A stretch of 64,000 nucleotides of DNA, taken from contig CAJXRU010000006.1 in the NCBI GenBank assembly GCA_913060565.1, positions 1 through 64,000 on the forward strand, read 5' to 3'. Under the pieces are notes generated by a model that saw nothing but the letters and a program-made list of their open reading frames with translations, had not been told where the DNA came from and searched no databases. The position numbers and the translations under genes are program-made. Within the stretch, counting starts at the first letter, position 1. Every line of letters begins with the position of its first letter. The stretch is from an uncultured Gammaproteobacteria bacterium. GTDB lineage: Bacteria > Pseudomonadota > Gammaproteobacteria > Enterobacterales > Psychrobiaceae. This document shows, one piece after another, positions 37,448-44,722 of this stretch.

Positions 37448-37687
37448 CTAATCGAATAGGCTAGCGATACCAGCTACTACTCCACCAGCAATAGCTAATG
37501 GAACAGCTACAGGAGCCGCTGCAACGCCTAAACCAACAGTTGCAGCACCAGAGGCTAGTGTTCCAATTACAGCGCCTGAGCTTGCTGCTACGACGGTTCT
37601 ACCGACGCTTACTTCTGATGTGCCTGTTAACTCTTTTGATACTTCATTGCCACTTAAGCCAATGGCGAGTGCTTTTTCAATTGTCAT
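37448..37687 (-). CDS. Small glycine/alanine-rich hydrophobic protein
   Basis: 79 residues. A polar N-terminal third is followed by two Gly/Ala/Val-rich hydrophobic stretches (about residues 33-55 and 57-78) with glycine-zipper spacing, ending SLFD. A GAGG ribosome-binding site lies about 10 bases upstream on the minus strand. No family recognised. It could be a membrane-inserting peptide, holin-like protein or bacteriocin-like product. It sits between the replication-like gene and the recombinase gene. Confidence 0.55.
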   Translation of the reverse strand: MTIEKALAIGLSGNEVSKELTGTSEVSVGRTVVAASSGAVIGTLASGAATVGLGVAAAPVAVPLAIAGGVVAGIASLFD

Positions 37688-37762
37688 CTATGATCCTCGT
37701 TTAAAGTTGAATGTGAGCAAATATACTCACGTTAGTAACTGAATTGGTTTTGATGTACGTGC

Positions 37763-38323
37763 TTACAATTCCAATTCAATAAAATCCCGATCAACATCTT
37801 CTTGGGTAATTCCGATGTATCTCAGGGTTGTGCCCTCAGAGCTATGTCTGAGCATTTTCATCACACGCGCGATGTCTTTTGTCTTGTGGTAAAGATGATA
37901 ACCACGAGTTTTACGCATTGAGTGGGTGCCTAAGCGAAGATTTAGCTCTTCGCCAACGAGTTCAAAGGCTTTTGAGACTGCGCGCCGTGTAAGCGGCCTA
38001 GGGGCTCTATTGATAGCTTGTTGATTACGGTGTGATTGAAATAAGTAGATGTGGTGTGGGTAGGTTAACTTGATGTCATTAATCAGAATGATGGTTTTAG
38101 CGTTGAGCTTTATCTCAGCACGTTTGCCTGTTTTCCCTTCGTAGATAATTAAACGTTCATCTTGAATATCAGTGAACTTAATTGATAACAAATCTGAGAT
38201 ACGTAATGCCAGGTTTAAGCCAATGTTCCAAAGTTGACTCATTTGCTTAGAGCAACGTCGTTCAAGTAAATGGCTAATTAGCCTAACCGTATCTAGATCT
38301 TTTACTGCATGTACTTCAGCCAT
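37763..38323 (-). CDS. Small tyrosine recombinase/integrase
   Basis: 186 residues, essentially a catalytic domain only. Active-site residues: Arg in LALRISDLL (about residue 37), Lys in the beta-hairpin EGKTGKRAEI (about 60), H-x-x-R in THSMRKTRG (about 138), His in LRHSS (about 158) and the nucleophile Tyr in TLRYIGIT (about 168). The short length resembles FimB-type or island recombinases lacking the core-binding domain. It may excise or invert part of this element; a second, larger integrase is at the right edge. Confidence 0.85.
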   Translation of the reverse strand: MAEVHAVKDLDTVRLISHLLERRCSKQMSQLWNIGLNLALRISDLLSIKFTDIQDERLIIYEGKTGKRAEIKLNAKTIILINDIKLTYPHHIYLFQSHRNQQAINRAPRPLTRRAVSKAFELVGEELNLRLGTHSMRKTRGYHLYHKTKDIARVMKMLRHSSEGTTLRYIGITQEDVDRDFIELEL

Positions 38324-38351
38324 AATTGAATCTCCGTGTCGTTAGGGGAAA

Positions 38352-38771
38352 TTAACCAATCTCGATACTCACTTCAAAGGCATCCATCGCGTGATATTCA
38401 ATGAAATTGCAAATGAAGGTATTGATGAACTGATAGTTAGCAATTGCGCAATGCTCACGACCAAATAACGTCGTGAGTCGTAATCTCTTAAAACAGATAT
38501 CAATCTCTTTCGCTAGTTCGGCAAATGGATGGCCCTGATAAGAAAAGTCAGTCATGTAAATTAACTGCCAGCGAGATTGAGAATGCTCGATACGAATTTC
38601 GACGGGATGGTAACCGCCATATTCAGCTGAATAATCAGGATCTCTATAATTGAAGGTTAACGCCTGGCTAGCCTCAACATCAATCTGTTGGGTGCGCAGA
38701 GCAGCGTTAAGTATCTTAAAAAGTTTATTGGGTAGTTTTATCCCTTGAGGTTTAATAAATTCTAATTGCAT
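38352..38771 (-). CDS. DUF2787 family protein
   Basis: 139 residues. NYRDPDYSAEYGGYHPVEIRI and YMTDFSYQG, then FAELAKEIDI, form the DUF2787 signature as I remember it. The family is common on Vibrio and Shewanella genomic islands next to radC and recombinases. Function unknown. Same strand as the recombinase gene, 28 bases before it, so possibly co-transcribed. Confidence 0.7.
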   Translation of the reverse strand: MQLEFIKPQGIKLPNKLFKILNAALRTQQIDVEASQALTFNYRDPDYSAEYGGYHPVEIRIEHSQSRWQLIYMTDFSYQGHPFAELAKEIDICFKRLRLTTLFGREHCAIANYQFINTFICNFIEYHAMDAFEVSIEIG

Positions 38772-38849
38772 GGGGTTATCCTTGAAGTGCTGGGAATATT
38801 GGAAATAGTTTGATTGAGGTAAAGAGCCGATAGACTGGTGAATAGTGTG

Positions 38850-39326
38850 TTAAAGCAATCCACGTTCGGCAAAAGAGCTGGTGGTCTTGCCAACGACAAC
38901 ATGATCAAGCACTGAAACATCAATGAGACCAAGTGCTTGAGTCAGCCTACTTGTAATGGCTATATCAGTTTGCGAAGGTTTACTTGAACCAGAAGGGTGG
39001 TTATGTGCAAAAATCACCGCTGCTGCGTTATGAGTAAGCACTGTCTTAACAATCTCACGTGGATAAACACTAGCGGCATTGATAGTGCCAAAGAACAGCT
39101 CTTGAAAATCAATCATCTGATGCTGTGAATCAAGCAGCATTACTGCAAATACTTCCCTCTCATAATTTCCCAACTTAAACCTTAAGAACTCCTTAGTGGC
39201 CTCAGAGCTCGTAAATGCATCTTCACGAACGTACTTACAGGCCAATATCTCAGCCGCTGCTTCTAACACTTGGTTCTCAGTCATAGGCGTATCAAACGTA
39301 TATGTCTGGTTGTTTGTAGTGTGCAT
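38850..39326 (-). CDS. radC: RadC-family JAB-domain protein
   Basis: 158 residues, the JAB/MPN domain of RadC without the N-terminal helix-hairpin-helix part. The metal-binding signature HNHPSGSSKPSQTD (H-x-H-x7-S-x2-D) is intact. These truncated RadC proteins are typical of mobile islands and phages. Despite the name, no repair role is established. Divergent from alpA. Confidence 0.88.
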   Translation of the reverse strand: MHTTNNQTYTFDTPMTENQVLEAAAEILACKYVREDAFTSSEATKEFLRFKLGNYEREVFAVMLLDSQHQMIDFQELFFGTINAASVYPREIVKTVLTHNAAAVIFAHNHPSGSSKPSQTDIAITSRLTQALGLIDVSVLDHVVVGKTTSSFAERGLL

Positions 39327-39459
39327 AATCCGTCTCCTTTTAGTTTATGGCGTCTAATGCACACAAGTAATATATGTCTCAAATATTTTTGAATGGCATC
39401 GAGCGTAAATTTTTACCCATCAAGCCAATGCTGTGAATGAACACACAGGATTAAAGACG

Positions 39460-39645
39460 ATGAGATTTATTAAATTAAAAGAAGTGATGGAATGTACTGG
39501 CTTGGGTCGCTCAACGATTTACAAATACATTGAGAAAGGAGAATTCCCAAAGTCAATTTCATTAGGCGAGAGGGCAGTCGCTTGGCTAGAAAGCGAGGTC
39601 CATGATTGGATGATGGCGAAACTAGAAGAGAGAGGAACGGCATAG
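39460..39645 (+). CDS. alpA: AlpA-family excisionase/transcriptional regulator
   Basis: 61 residues from the ATG at 39460. An in-frame ATG at 39433 exists, but AGGA at 39449-39452 and the usual family start RFIKLKEVMECTGLGRSTIY favour the inner start. MerR-like winged helix with the C-terminal VHDWM typical of AlpA. In CP4-57 AlpA activates integrase expression and element excision. Here it may control either of the two integrases. Confidence 0.85.
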   Translation: MRFIKLKEVMECTGLGRSTIYKYIEKGEFPKSISLGERAVAWLESEVHDWMMAKLEERGTA

Positions 39646-39717
39646 AACATCGCTATTCACAAGACATGGCCGATCGCATATAGTGGCGTTTTGTAGTCAT
39701 TCATGAGCAAGGACGTT

Positions 39718-41097
39718 ATGAATATAAAACACCTCAAAAACCTTCCCTACCAATTTGCTTTTAATCAGCACAATGAAATTGTTCATATATCAACTGTACA
39801 AAGTGGTCTTAAATGCAACTGTTTTTGTGCGAGCTGCGGTGTCGCTTTGGTTGCGCGTAAAGGACAGAAGAATATACAACATTTCGCACACCATTCAGAG
39901 CAAGAGCGGGATTGTGCTGGTGGGTTAGAAACAGAATTGCACTTACGTGCAAAAGCTATTATTGAAAGAAACATGTCAGTGATGTTTCCAATGAGGTTTT
40001 TAAATTCGAAAGAACGTCAGATTGTACCGCTCGAAACTGTTGTAATTGAAGTTTATAAGGGAGATAGAAAACCTGACTTAATCGTCACTGTTGATGGTCA
40101 TGAATATTTAATAGAGATTGCCGTTACTCACTTTTCTGACTCAAAGAAAAAGTTAGCCTATCGAGAAATGGGAGTCTCTGCATTTGAAATAGATTTATCC
40201 AATTTATACGTAGATGATGTTCTTGAGCTTGATAAAGAGATAGAACAAGCGCTGATGACAAATTCAAATGTAGCAAGTATGGCTTGGGTGTCGTTGAATT
40301 TATGCTCTCCAATAGGGCAGCAAGTTAAGGTGCAAGAACATCAAGATTCTCAGCAGTTAATCGAGCGAAACAATAAATTGAAAACAGATAATGATAAACT
40401 AGAAATCCAGTTGGTCAGCAATGCCAAGTACCTCGAATCTAAGAAGCATATAGAGGATAAAATTAGAGAGTTTGATAATGTTAATCGTGAAATAAGCTCA
40501 AGAAAAAAACAACTTATCGCCTTAGATCGAACTGTAAAAAATCAAATGGAGACAGTAGTAAGCTATAATAAAGAATTACCAGTACTTCATGAAACATTAA
40601 TTGGACAACATAAAACGTTATTAAAAAAGCATGATGCAGCGACGGCTAATCTGACTAGACTGCATATGAAAGTTCATGATGTTAGTAATGAGCTTAGTGG
40701 CATTTCGAAAAGAATGGAAACAGCACGACACGAAGAAGAAATATTTGAGAATAAAAAACTAGAATTTGAATATTTTGAAAAGCACGTTGATTATTTGTTG
40801 GAAATGTTAAATGCACGCGGTTGTGATGTTAGGAAAGCAGCGGAATTGACAGAAAGTATTCATGAGATTGAATACACTCTTAAGGATAAGAAAGAGAAGC
40901 TTGAAGGTGAAATCTCATTAATAACTGCTGAGAAGCTTGAAATACAGAATAGAGCTAACTGTGAGTTAAAAAAACTTAATGAACATCGAGATAAACTAAA
41001 ACTAGATATTGAGACCTTTAAGGCCCAAAGAGACAAAGCACAATCAGAAGCGTTTAAAGCTGAAAGAATGAAAAAACAAATATTACGTTCAGAATAA
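39718..41097 (+). CDS. CoiA-like nuclease domain with long coiled coil
   Basis: 459 residues from ATG 39718, preceded by AAGGA; an ATG at 39703 is the alternative. The N-terminal region has a zinc-like CNCFCASCG and HFAHHSEQERDC as in CoiA, followed by a PD-(D/E)xK-type core: KPDLIV then YLIEIAVTH (about residues 118-138). Residues about 215-455 are continuous coiled coil. CoiA proteins process DNA in competence, but island members are probably nucleases acting on other DNA. A defence or element-maintenance role is possible. Confidence 0.65.
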   Translation: MNIKHLKNLPYQFAFNQHNEIVHISTVQSGLKCNCFCASCGVALVARKGQKNIQHFAHHSEQERDCAGGLETELHLRAKAIIERNMSVMFPMRFLNSKERQIVPLETVVIEVYKGDRKPDLIVTVDGHEYLIEIAVTHFSDSKKKLAYREMGVSAFEIDLSNLYVDDVLELDKEIEQALMTNSNVASMAWVSLNLCSPIGQQVKVQEHQDSQQLIERNNKLKTDNDKLEIQLVSNAKYLESKKHIEDKIREFDNVNREISSRKKQLIALDRTVKNQMETVVSYNKELPVLHETLIGQHKTLLKKHDAATANLTRLHMKVHDVSNELSGISKRMETARHEEEIFENKKLEFEYFEKHVDYLLEMLNARGCDVRKAAELTESIHEIEYTLKDKKEKLEGEISLITAEKLEIQNRANCELKKLNEHRDKLKLDIETFKAQRDKAQSEAFKAERMKKQILRSE

Positions 41098-41218
41098 GTT
41101 TTACTCGAAATAATGAAAAACCAGCGGCCACTATGTGACGGCTGGCTCTTCTACCCACCCTTACCCGTAGTACAAAATTGCGATTCGACTAATAAGAATA
41201 CCGTTCGTCTAGCTTTTT

Positions 41219-41373
41219 ACAAAGCAACAATAATGCTCTCCTAAATTGGTTAGACTCGCGGTGTAATAGCGTAATGGCTTTTTACACGGCGTGTTATAGA
41301 TATAACTAATCTTACCTTGTTCGTGGTATTTCCACTCTTTTGGCGTTGAGGTGCCATTGCCTATTGGGTTCGT
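41219..41373 (-). pseudogene. Start-less protein-like open frame (possible gene remnant)
   Basis: In the 281-base gap 41098-41378 the minus strand has about 50 codons open between two stops (TAG at 41374-41376, TAG at 41219-41221). The translation looks protein-like (GTSTPKEWKYHEQGKISY, then CKKPLRYYTASL), but no ATG, GTG or TTG start is present. It could be the tail of a gene truncated by insertion or deletion, or chance. The rest of the gap shows no feature I can support. Confidence 0.3.
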
Positions 41374-41378
41374 CTAAA

Positions 41379-42035
41379 CTACCAAACTGCTGGATATTCT
41401 ACAATATCCGGAACTGAAAATCCGTGATTAAGAAGCTGTTTTCGCAATACAAATTGGAGCATAAGAGCGTGACCTGTATTTTTTTCTAGCTTTAATTTTT
41501 CATTTAGAAAATAGTTTAACGCATTAAATACTTCACTCAGTGCTAATTGCTCACTAATGCTTGATTTCCATAATGAATCTTGGTCGTACTGATTAGTTTT
41601 ATCACTCAAGTCACGAGGTAAAGAATATGACTGATATACAATTCTAAATAGGTTATTACCTTGATGGTGAATAACAATTTTTTGCTGTGGCACGTGAGAA
41701 ATACGGAAAATGCTGCCTTGTGCTATGTCAAAGTTCATTAAGTGACTTAAAATTATTTTACCTTCTACTTTAAAGAACTCCACTTCGTTATCATCACTGT
41801 AATTCCAATATACCTTAAATGAATTACGACGTAGTTTATGACCAAATAATTCAAGCAATGGCTTTAGTTGTTGCTCAGTTCCTAGTTTGCTTCCATTTTT
41901 CCAAGCACTAACGATTGATTGTTGTGTCCGACATGCGTCTTTAATCTCGTTTTGAGTCCATCCTTCATTAAGTGCTAATTTTATTAGTTGTTTAGTCTGC
42001 TTGAATGGTCTTTTTTGTTTCTTAGTTGAATTCAT
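41379..42035 (-). CDS. Helix-turn-helix protein of unknown family
   Basis: 218 residues from the ATG at 42033-42035, preceded by GAGGGA; a TTG upstream is less likely. Residues about 15-60 form a helix-turn-helix (QLIKLALNEGWTQNEIKDAC, then TQQSIVSAWKNGSK), like an XRE-type repressor. Residues 65-218 match nothing I recognise and may be a ligand-binding or dimerisation domain. It lies beside the BREX operon in the opposite direction, so it may regulate the island. A terminator-like hairpin overlaps its leader. Confidence 0.65.
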   Translation of the reverse strand: MNSTKKQKRPFKQTKQLIKLALNEGWTQNEIKDACRTQQSIVSAWKNGSKLGTEQQLKPLLELFGHKLRRNSFKVYWNYSDDNEVEFFKVEGKIILSHLMNFDIAQGSIFRISHVPQQKIVIHHQGNNLFRIVYQSYSLPRDLSDKTNQYDQDSLWKSSISEQLALSEVFNALNYFLNEKLKLEKNTGHALMLQFVLRKQLLNHGFSVPDIVEYPAVW

Positions 42036-42047
42036 TATATCCCTCAA

Positions 42048-42073
42048 AAGACAGGTGAGAAATCACCTGTCTT
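42048..42073 (-). terminator. Hairpin with GAAA/TTTC loop between 42-residue gene and HTH gene
   Basis: Perfect 11-bp stem AAGACAGGTGA/TCACCTGTCTT closed by 4 bases; on the minus strand it is followed by TT. It comes after the stop of the small 42-residue gene and immediately before the ribosome-binding site of the HTH gene, so it may be a terminator or attenuator. Confidence 0.65.
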
Positions 42074-42084
42074 ATCCATAACAA

Positions 42085-42213
42085 CTATTTTTTTTGATTT
42101 GGATTTAGTTGCTTACCTTTATTTCCCTGAACTTTAGCATAAGCATTATTAGAACCAGAAGTTCTTTTATTAGGATTATTTTGATTTGCTTTATGATTGT
42201 TTTGGTTTGACAT
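42085..42213 (-). CDS. 42-residue Asn/Gln/Lys-rich small protein
   Basis: Encodes a 42-residue, strongly hydrophilic peptide starting MSNQNNHKANQNNPNK and ending KQLNPNQKK. ATG at 42211-42213 has GGAGA 8 bases upstream on the minus strand, which supports real translation. No hydrophobic core, so probably disordered. I have a vague memory of similar Asn-rich small proteins beside island regulators but cannot name a family. Upstream of the HTH gene on the same strand and divergent from the BREX operon. Confidence 0.6.
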   Translation of the reverse strand: MSNQNNHKANQNNPNKRTSGSNNAYAKVQGNKGKQLNPNQKK

Positions 42214-42430
42214 GGTATTTCTCCGTTAATTAGTGTTGAAAGTCACGGTCTAGTTTATGTGTGAGTTAAAAAATAAAAACTGATATTTTAATGATAATTA
42301 GTAATATTGAGAGATACTATCGAAAGTAGTTAGTTATCGGCATTGGTGGGTATTGATTATTCAAGGAAGAACGGATTAATAAGGCAACTTATATCAATGG
42401 AATAGAAAATCAATGATGTAATCAAAATGA

Positions 42431-42463
42431 TTGTATCGTTATTTCGCAATTGTTATAGTATCG
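42431..42463 (+). promoter_or_regulatory. Candidate promoter/operator of the BREX operon
   Basis: TTGTAT (42431-42436), a 17-base spacer and TATAGT (42454-42459), 32 bases before the brxR start. GTATCG occurs twice (42433-42438 and 42458-42463), overlapping the -35 and -10. This would suit self-repression by BrxR, which is known to bind its own operon promoter in other BREX loci. The rest of the gap 42214-42430 is AT-rich with no other feature I can support. Confidence 0.4.
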
Positions 42464-42491
42464 CCAATATCAACATTGAACTGCATAAAAC

Positions 42492-43388
42492 ATGACTATT
42501 AAAGCACTAGAATTGCTTTCTCATGCACAAAAAGAACGACTAGCCTTTATCGACTTTAGTTTGCAATACTTCGGGCAAGTGACTCGTGCAGACATTATTC
42601 AACGATACAAAACCGGTCTTGCAGCTGCAACTCGTGATTTTTCACTTTATAAAGAATATGCAGCCGATAATTTAATCCTAAAACATCAGACTAAAAGCTA
42701 TCATCGTGTAGATTGCTTTCAACCTTTATTTGAACATAATCCCGACGCTATATTAGCTGGCTTATGCCGTGGGTTTGGTGATGGGTTATCAAATGACGTA
42801 CAACCAAGTGAGGTCTGTTTTAATTCAATTAAACGAGCACAGCCCAATGTAGACGTTGTTTCTTGTGTCATGCGTGCAATTACTAATCAATTAGCAATTA
42901 GAATAAAATACTTCTCTGTATCAAATGGGGAATCTATTAGGGAAATAATACCTCATTCAATTGCTAATAATGGTTCAAGATGGCATGTAAGGGCATATGA
43001 CCGTAAAAATAAAGGGTTCAGAGACTTTGTATTATCAAGACTAACTAACGTTGAAATAATCTCAGCTGAGCTTCGTAATGTTGAAACAAAAGATAACGAT
43101 GCTCAATGGAACTGTATTTTAGAGTTAGATATCAAGGCTCATCCTGATCTCAAACATAAGAAAGCAATTGAACTTGATCATGAAATGCATGACGGTTTAC
43201 TAACACTTGAAATTAGAGCAGCGCTAGTTGGCTACCTACTAAATGAATGGCGAGTAGATTGTTCCGAAAATAATATACTTAATCCCAATCAATATCAGCT
43301 TGCTCTAGTCAATCGTAAACAAATTATAAACGTTGAAAATAATAATTTAGCACCAGGTTACTTTAAGACAGAAATATATAATGATTAA
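42492..43388 (+). CDS. brxR: BrxR-type WYL-domain transcriptional regulator
   Basis: 298 residues: an N-terminal winged helix (about 10-95, VTRADIIQRYKTGLAAATRDF), a WYL domain (about 125-195; LAIRIKYFSVSNGESIREIIPHS, WHVRAYDRKN) and a C-terminal WCX-like extension. The position as first gene of a BREX operon is that of BrxR. Known BrxR proteins repress their BREX promoter and may sense a nucleic-acid signal through WYL. It overlaps brxA by 8 bases, so it is co-transcribed with the operon. Confidence 0.85.
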   Translation: MTIKALELLSHAQKERLAFIDFSLQYFGQVTRADIIQRYKTGLAAATRDFSLYKEYAADNLILKHQTKSYHRVDCFQPLFEHNPDAILAGLCRGFGDGLSNDVQPSEVCFNSIKRAQPNVDVVSCVMRAITNQLAIRIKYFSVSNGESIREIIPHSIANNGSRWHVRAYDRKNKGFRDFVLSRLTNVEIISAELRNVETKDNDAQWNCILELDIKAHPDLKHKKAIELDHEMHDGLLTLEIRAALVGYLLNEWRVDCSENNILNPNQYQLALVNRKQIINVENNNLAPGYFKTEIYND

Positions 43389-44163
43389 TGAACAACAACT
43401 AATTGAATTTGGTTTTAAATTTGGCCGCAATGGTGCACATTCAGCAAGAAGTATGATGATAGAAGAGTTAAAACAACTTCTATTTTCTCGTGAAGAGTCA
43501 GCCACAAAAAAAGACTATGAAGATGATATCATCAACTTCAATATATTACATAAGCCAACTGAAAAATCGCGTGCGTTAACCTTTAGGCATTTAGTTGATC
43601 TATATGGAATGTCTATGGATATTCAATTATTTAACGTATTTCGCCAATGGTGGGAACTATCAGAAGATGCACAGCCTATCTTAGCATTGCAGCTTGCTGT
43701 TGCTCGTGATCCAATTCTCAGAAATTCTGCCAGCGTTATTCTTCCGCTTCAGCTCGGTGAACATTTACCTCGTGAAATAGTAGAGCAACATTTGGCTAAA
43801 GACGATCCTGATCGCTTTAGCGCAGCATCGTTAAAGTCATTCGCACAAAATATTAATGGCACATGGACTCAAGCAAGTTATTTAGAAGGTAAAGCTAAAA
43901 AGTACCGTTCACAACCTAAAGCTACCTATGTAAATCTAGCCTATGCATTATTTTTAGCACACTGCCATGGGTTATCTGGTCAACGTATGTTCGACAGTTT
44001 TTGGTGTCAAATATTATCTCAAGATAAAGAACATTTGTTTGAGTTAGCGCACAGAGCTTCCTTGAGAGGTTTAATAAACTTCAAACAGGTCAGTGAAGTG
44101 ATAGAAGTCACCTTTCCAAACATAGAGTTACCTAAGGTAACCCAGTCAAAGGAGCAAGGTTAA
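43381..44163 (+). CDS. brxA: BREX protein BrxA (DUF1819)
   Basis: 260 residues. The C-terminal half shows the DUF1819 pattern: NINGTWTQASYLEGKAKK, YVNLAYALFLAHCHGLSGQRMFDSFW, LAHRASLRGLINF. It is longer at the N-terminus than typical BrxA (about 200). BrxA is a DNA-binding BREX component needed for defence in some systems. It overlaps brxR by 8 bases and abuts brxB with no gap. Confidence 0.82.
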   Translation: MINEQQLIEFGFKFGRNGAHSARSMMIEELKQLLFSREESATKKDYEDDIINFNILHKPTEKSRALTFRHLVDLYGMSMDIQLFNVFRQWWELSEDAQPILALQLAVARDPILRNSASVILPLQLGEHLPREIVEQHLAKDDPDRFSAASLKSFAQNINGTWTQASYLEGKAKKYRSQPKATYVNLAYALFLAHCHGLSGQRMFDSFWCQILSQDKEHLFELAHRASLRGLINFKQVSEVIEVTFPNIELPKVTQSKEQG

Positions 44164-44709
44164 ATGTCAGATCGCCTATCTAAATTATTGCAAAGCTTTG
44201 ACAGCCATATCAGCATTCCATGGCCTAAAGCCGTTTCTGCTGACGAACGCACTATTTTTGTTGTTTACAACAAAGAAGACGAATTAAAGCTCCGAGCCAG
44301 AATCGGCGAGTTTGAAGCCAGTACTACGCAAAGTGGTCATCCTTGGCTTCAGCTTGACCTAACTCATAGCTTTGAAAACTGGATGGAAGAACAAGACTAT
44401 AAAGAAACCTACTTTGAAGACCCTGAATATCTCAAAGGGCTTTATGAAGACTTTTCAGATGAACTTATCGAAAATTTAAAGTCTCAATTTATAGAAAAAC
44501 AAGATGTAAATGGTGTTGTTGCCTTACTCGGCTGCGGAGCATTATTTGGGTTTGCATCCGTATCTGGCTTAGTTGAAGAAATAGCAAAAGAGGTAAAAGG
44601 CCGATTAGTCGTTTTTTTTCCAGGCGAACACCAAAACAATAATTACAAACTTTTAGATGCCAAGGATGGGTGGGGTTACCACGCAACTGCCATCACAGCA
44701 ATGACATAA
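44164..44709 (+). CDS. brxB: BREX protein BrxB (DUF1788)
   Basis: 181 residues, near the usual BrxB length of about 200. The opening SDRLSKLLQSFDSH and the segments TIFVVYNKEDEL, WLQLDLTHSFENWM and RLVVFFPGE match the DUF1788 pattern. BrxB is a small core BREX protein of unsettled biochemistry. Begins directly after the brxA stop codon, with brxC 13 bases downstream. Confidence 0.82.
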   Translation: MSDRLSKLLQSFDSHISIPWPKAVSADERTIFVVYNKEDELKLRARIGEFEASTTQSGHPWLQLDLTHSFENWMEEQDYKETYFEDPEYLKGLYEDFSDELIENLKSQFIEKQDVNGVVALLGCGALFGFASVSGLVEEIAKEVKGRLVVFFPGEHQNNNYKLLDAKDGWGYHATAITAMT

Positions 44710-44722
44710 GGAATATAATAAA

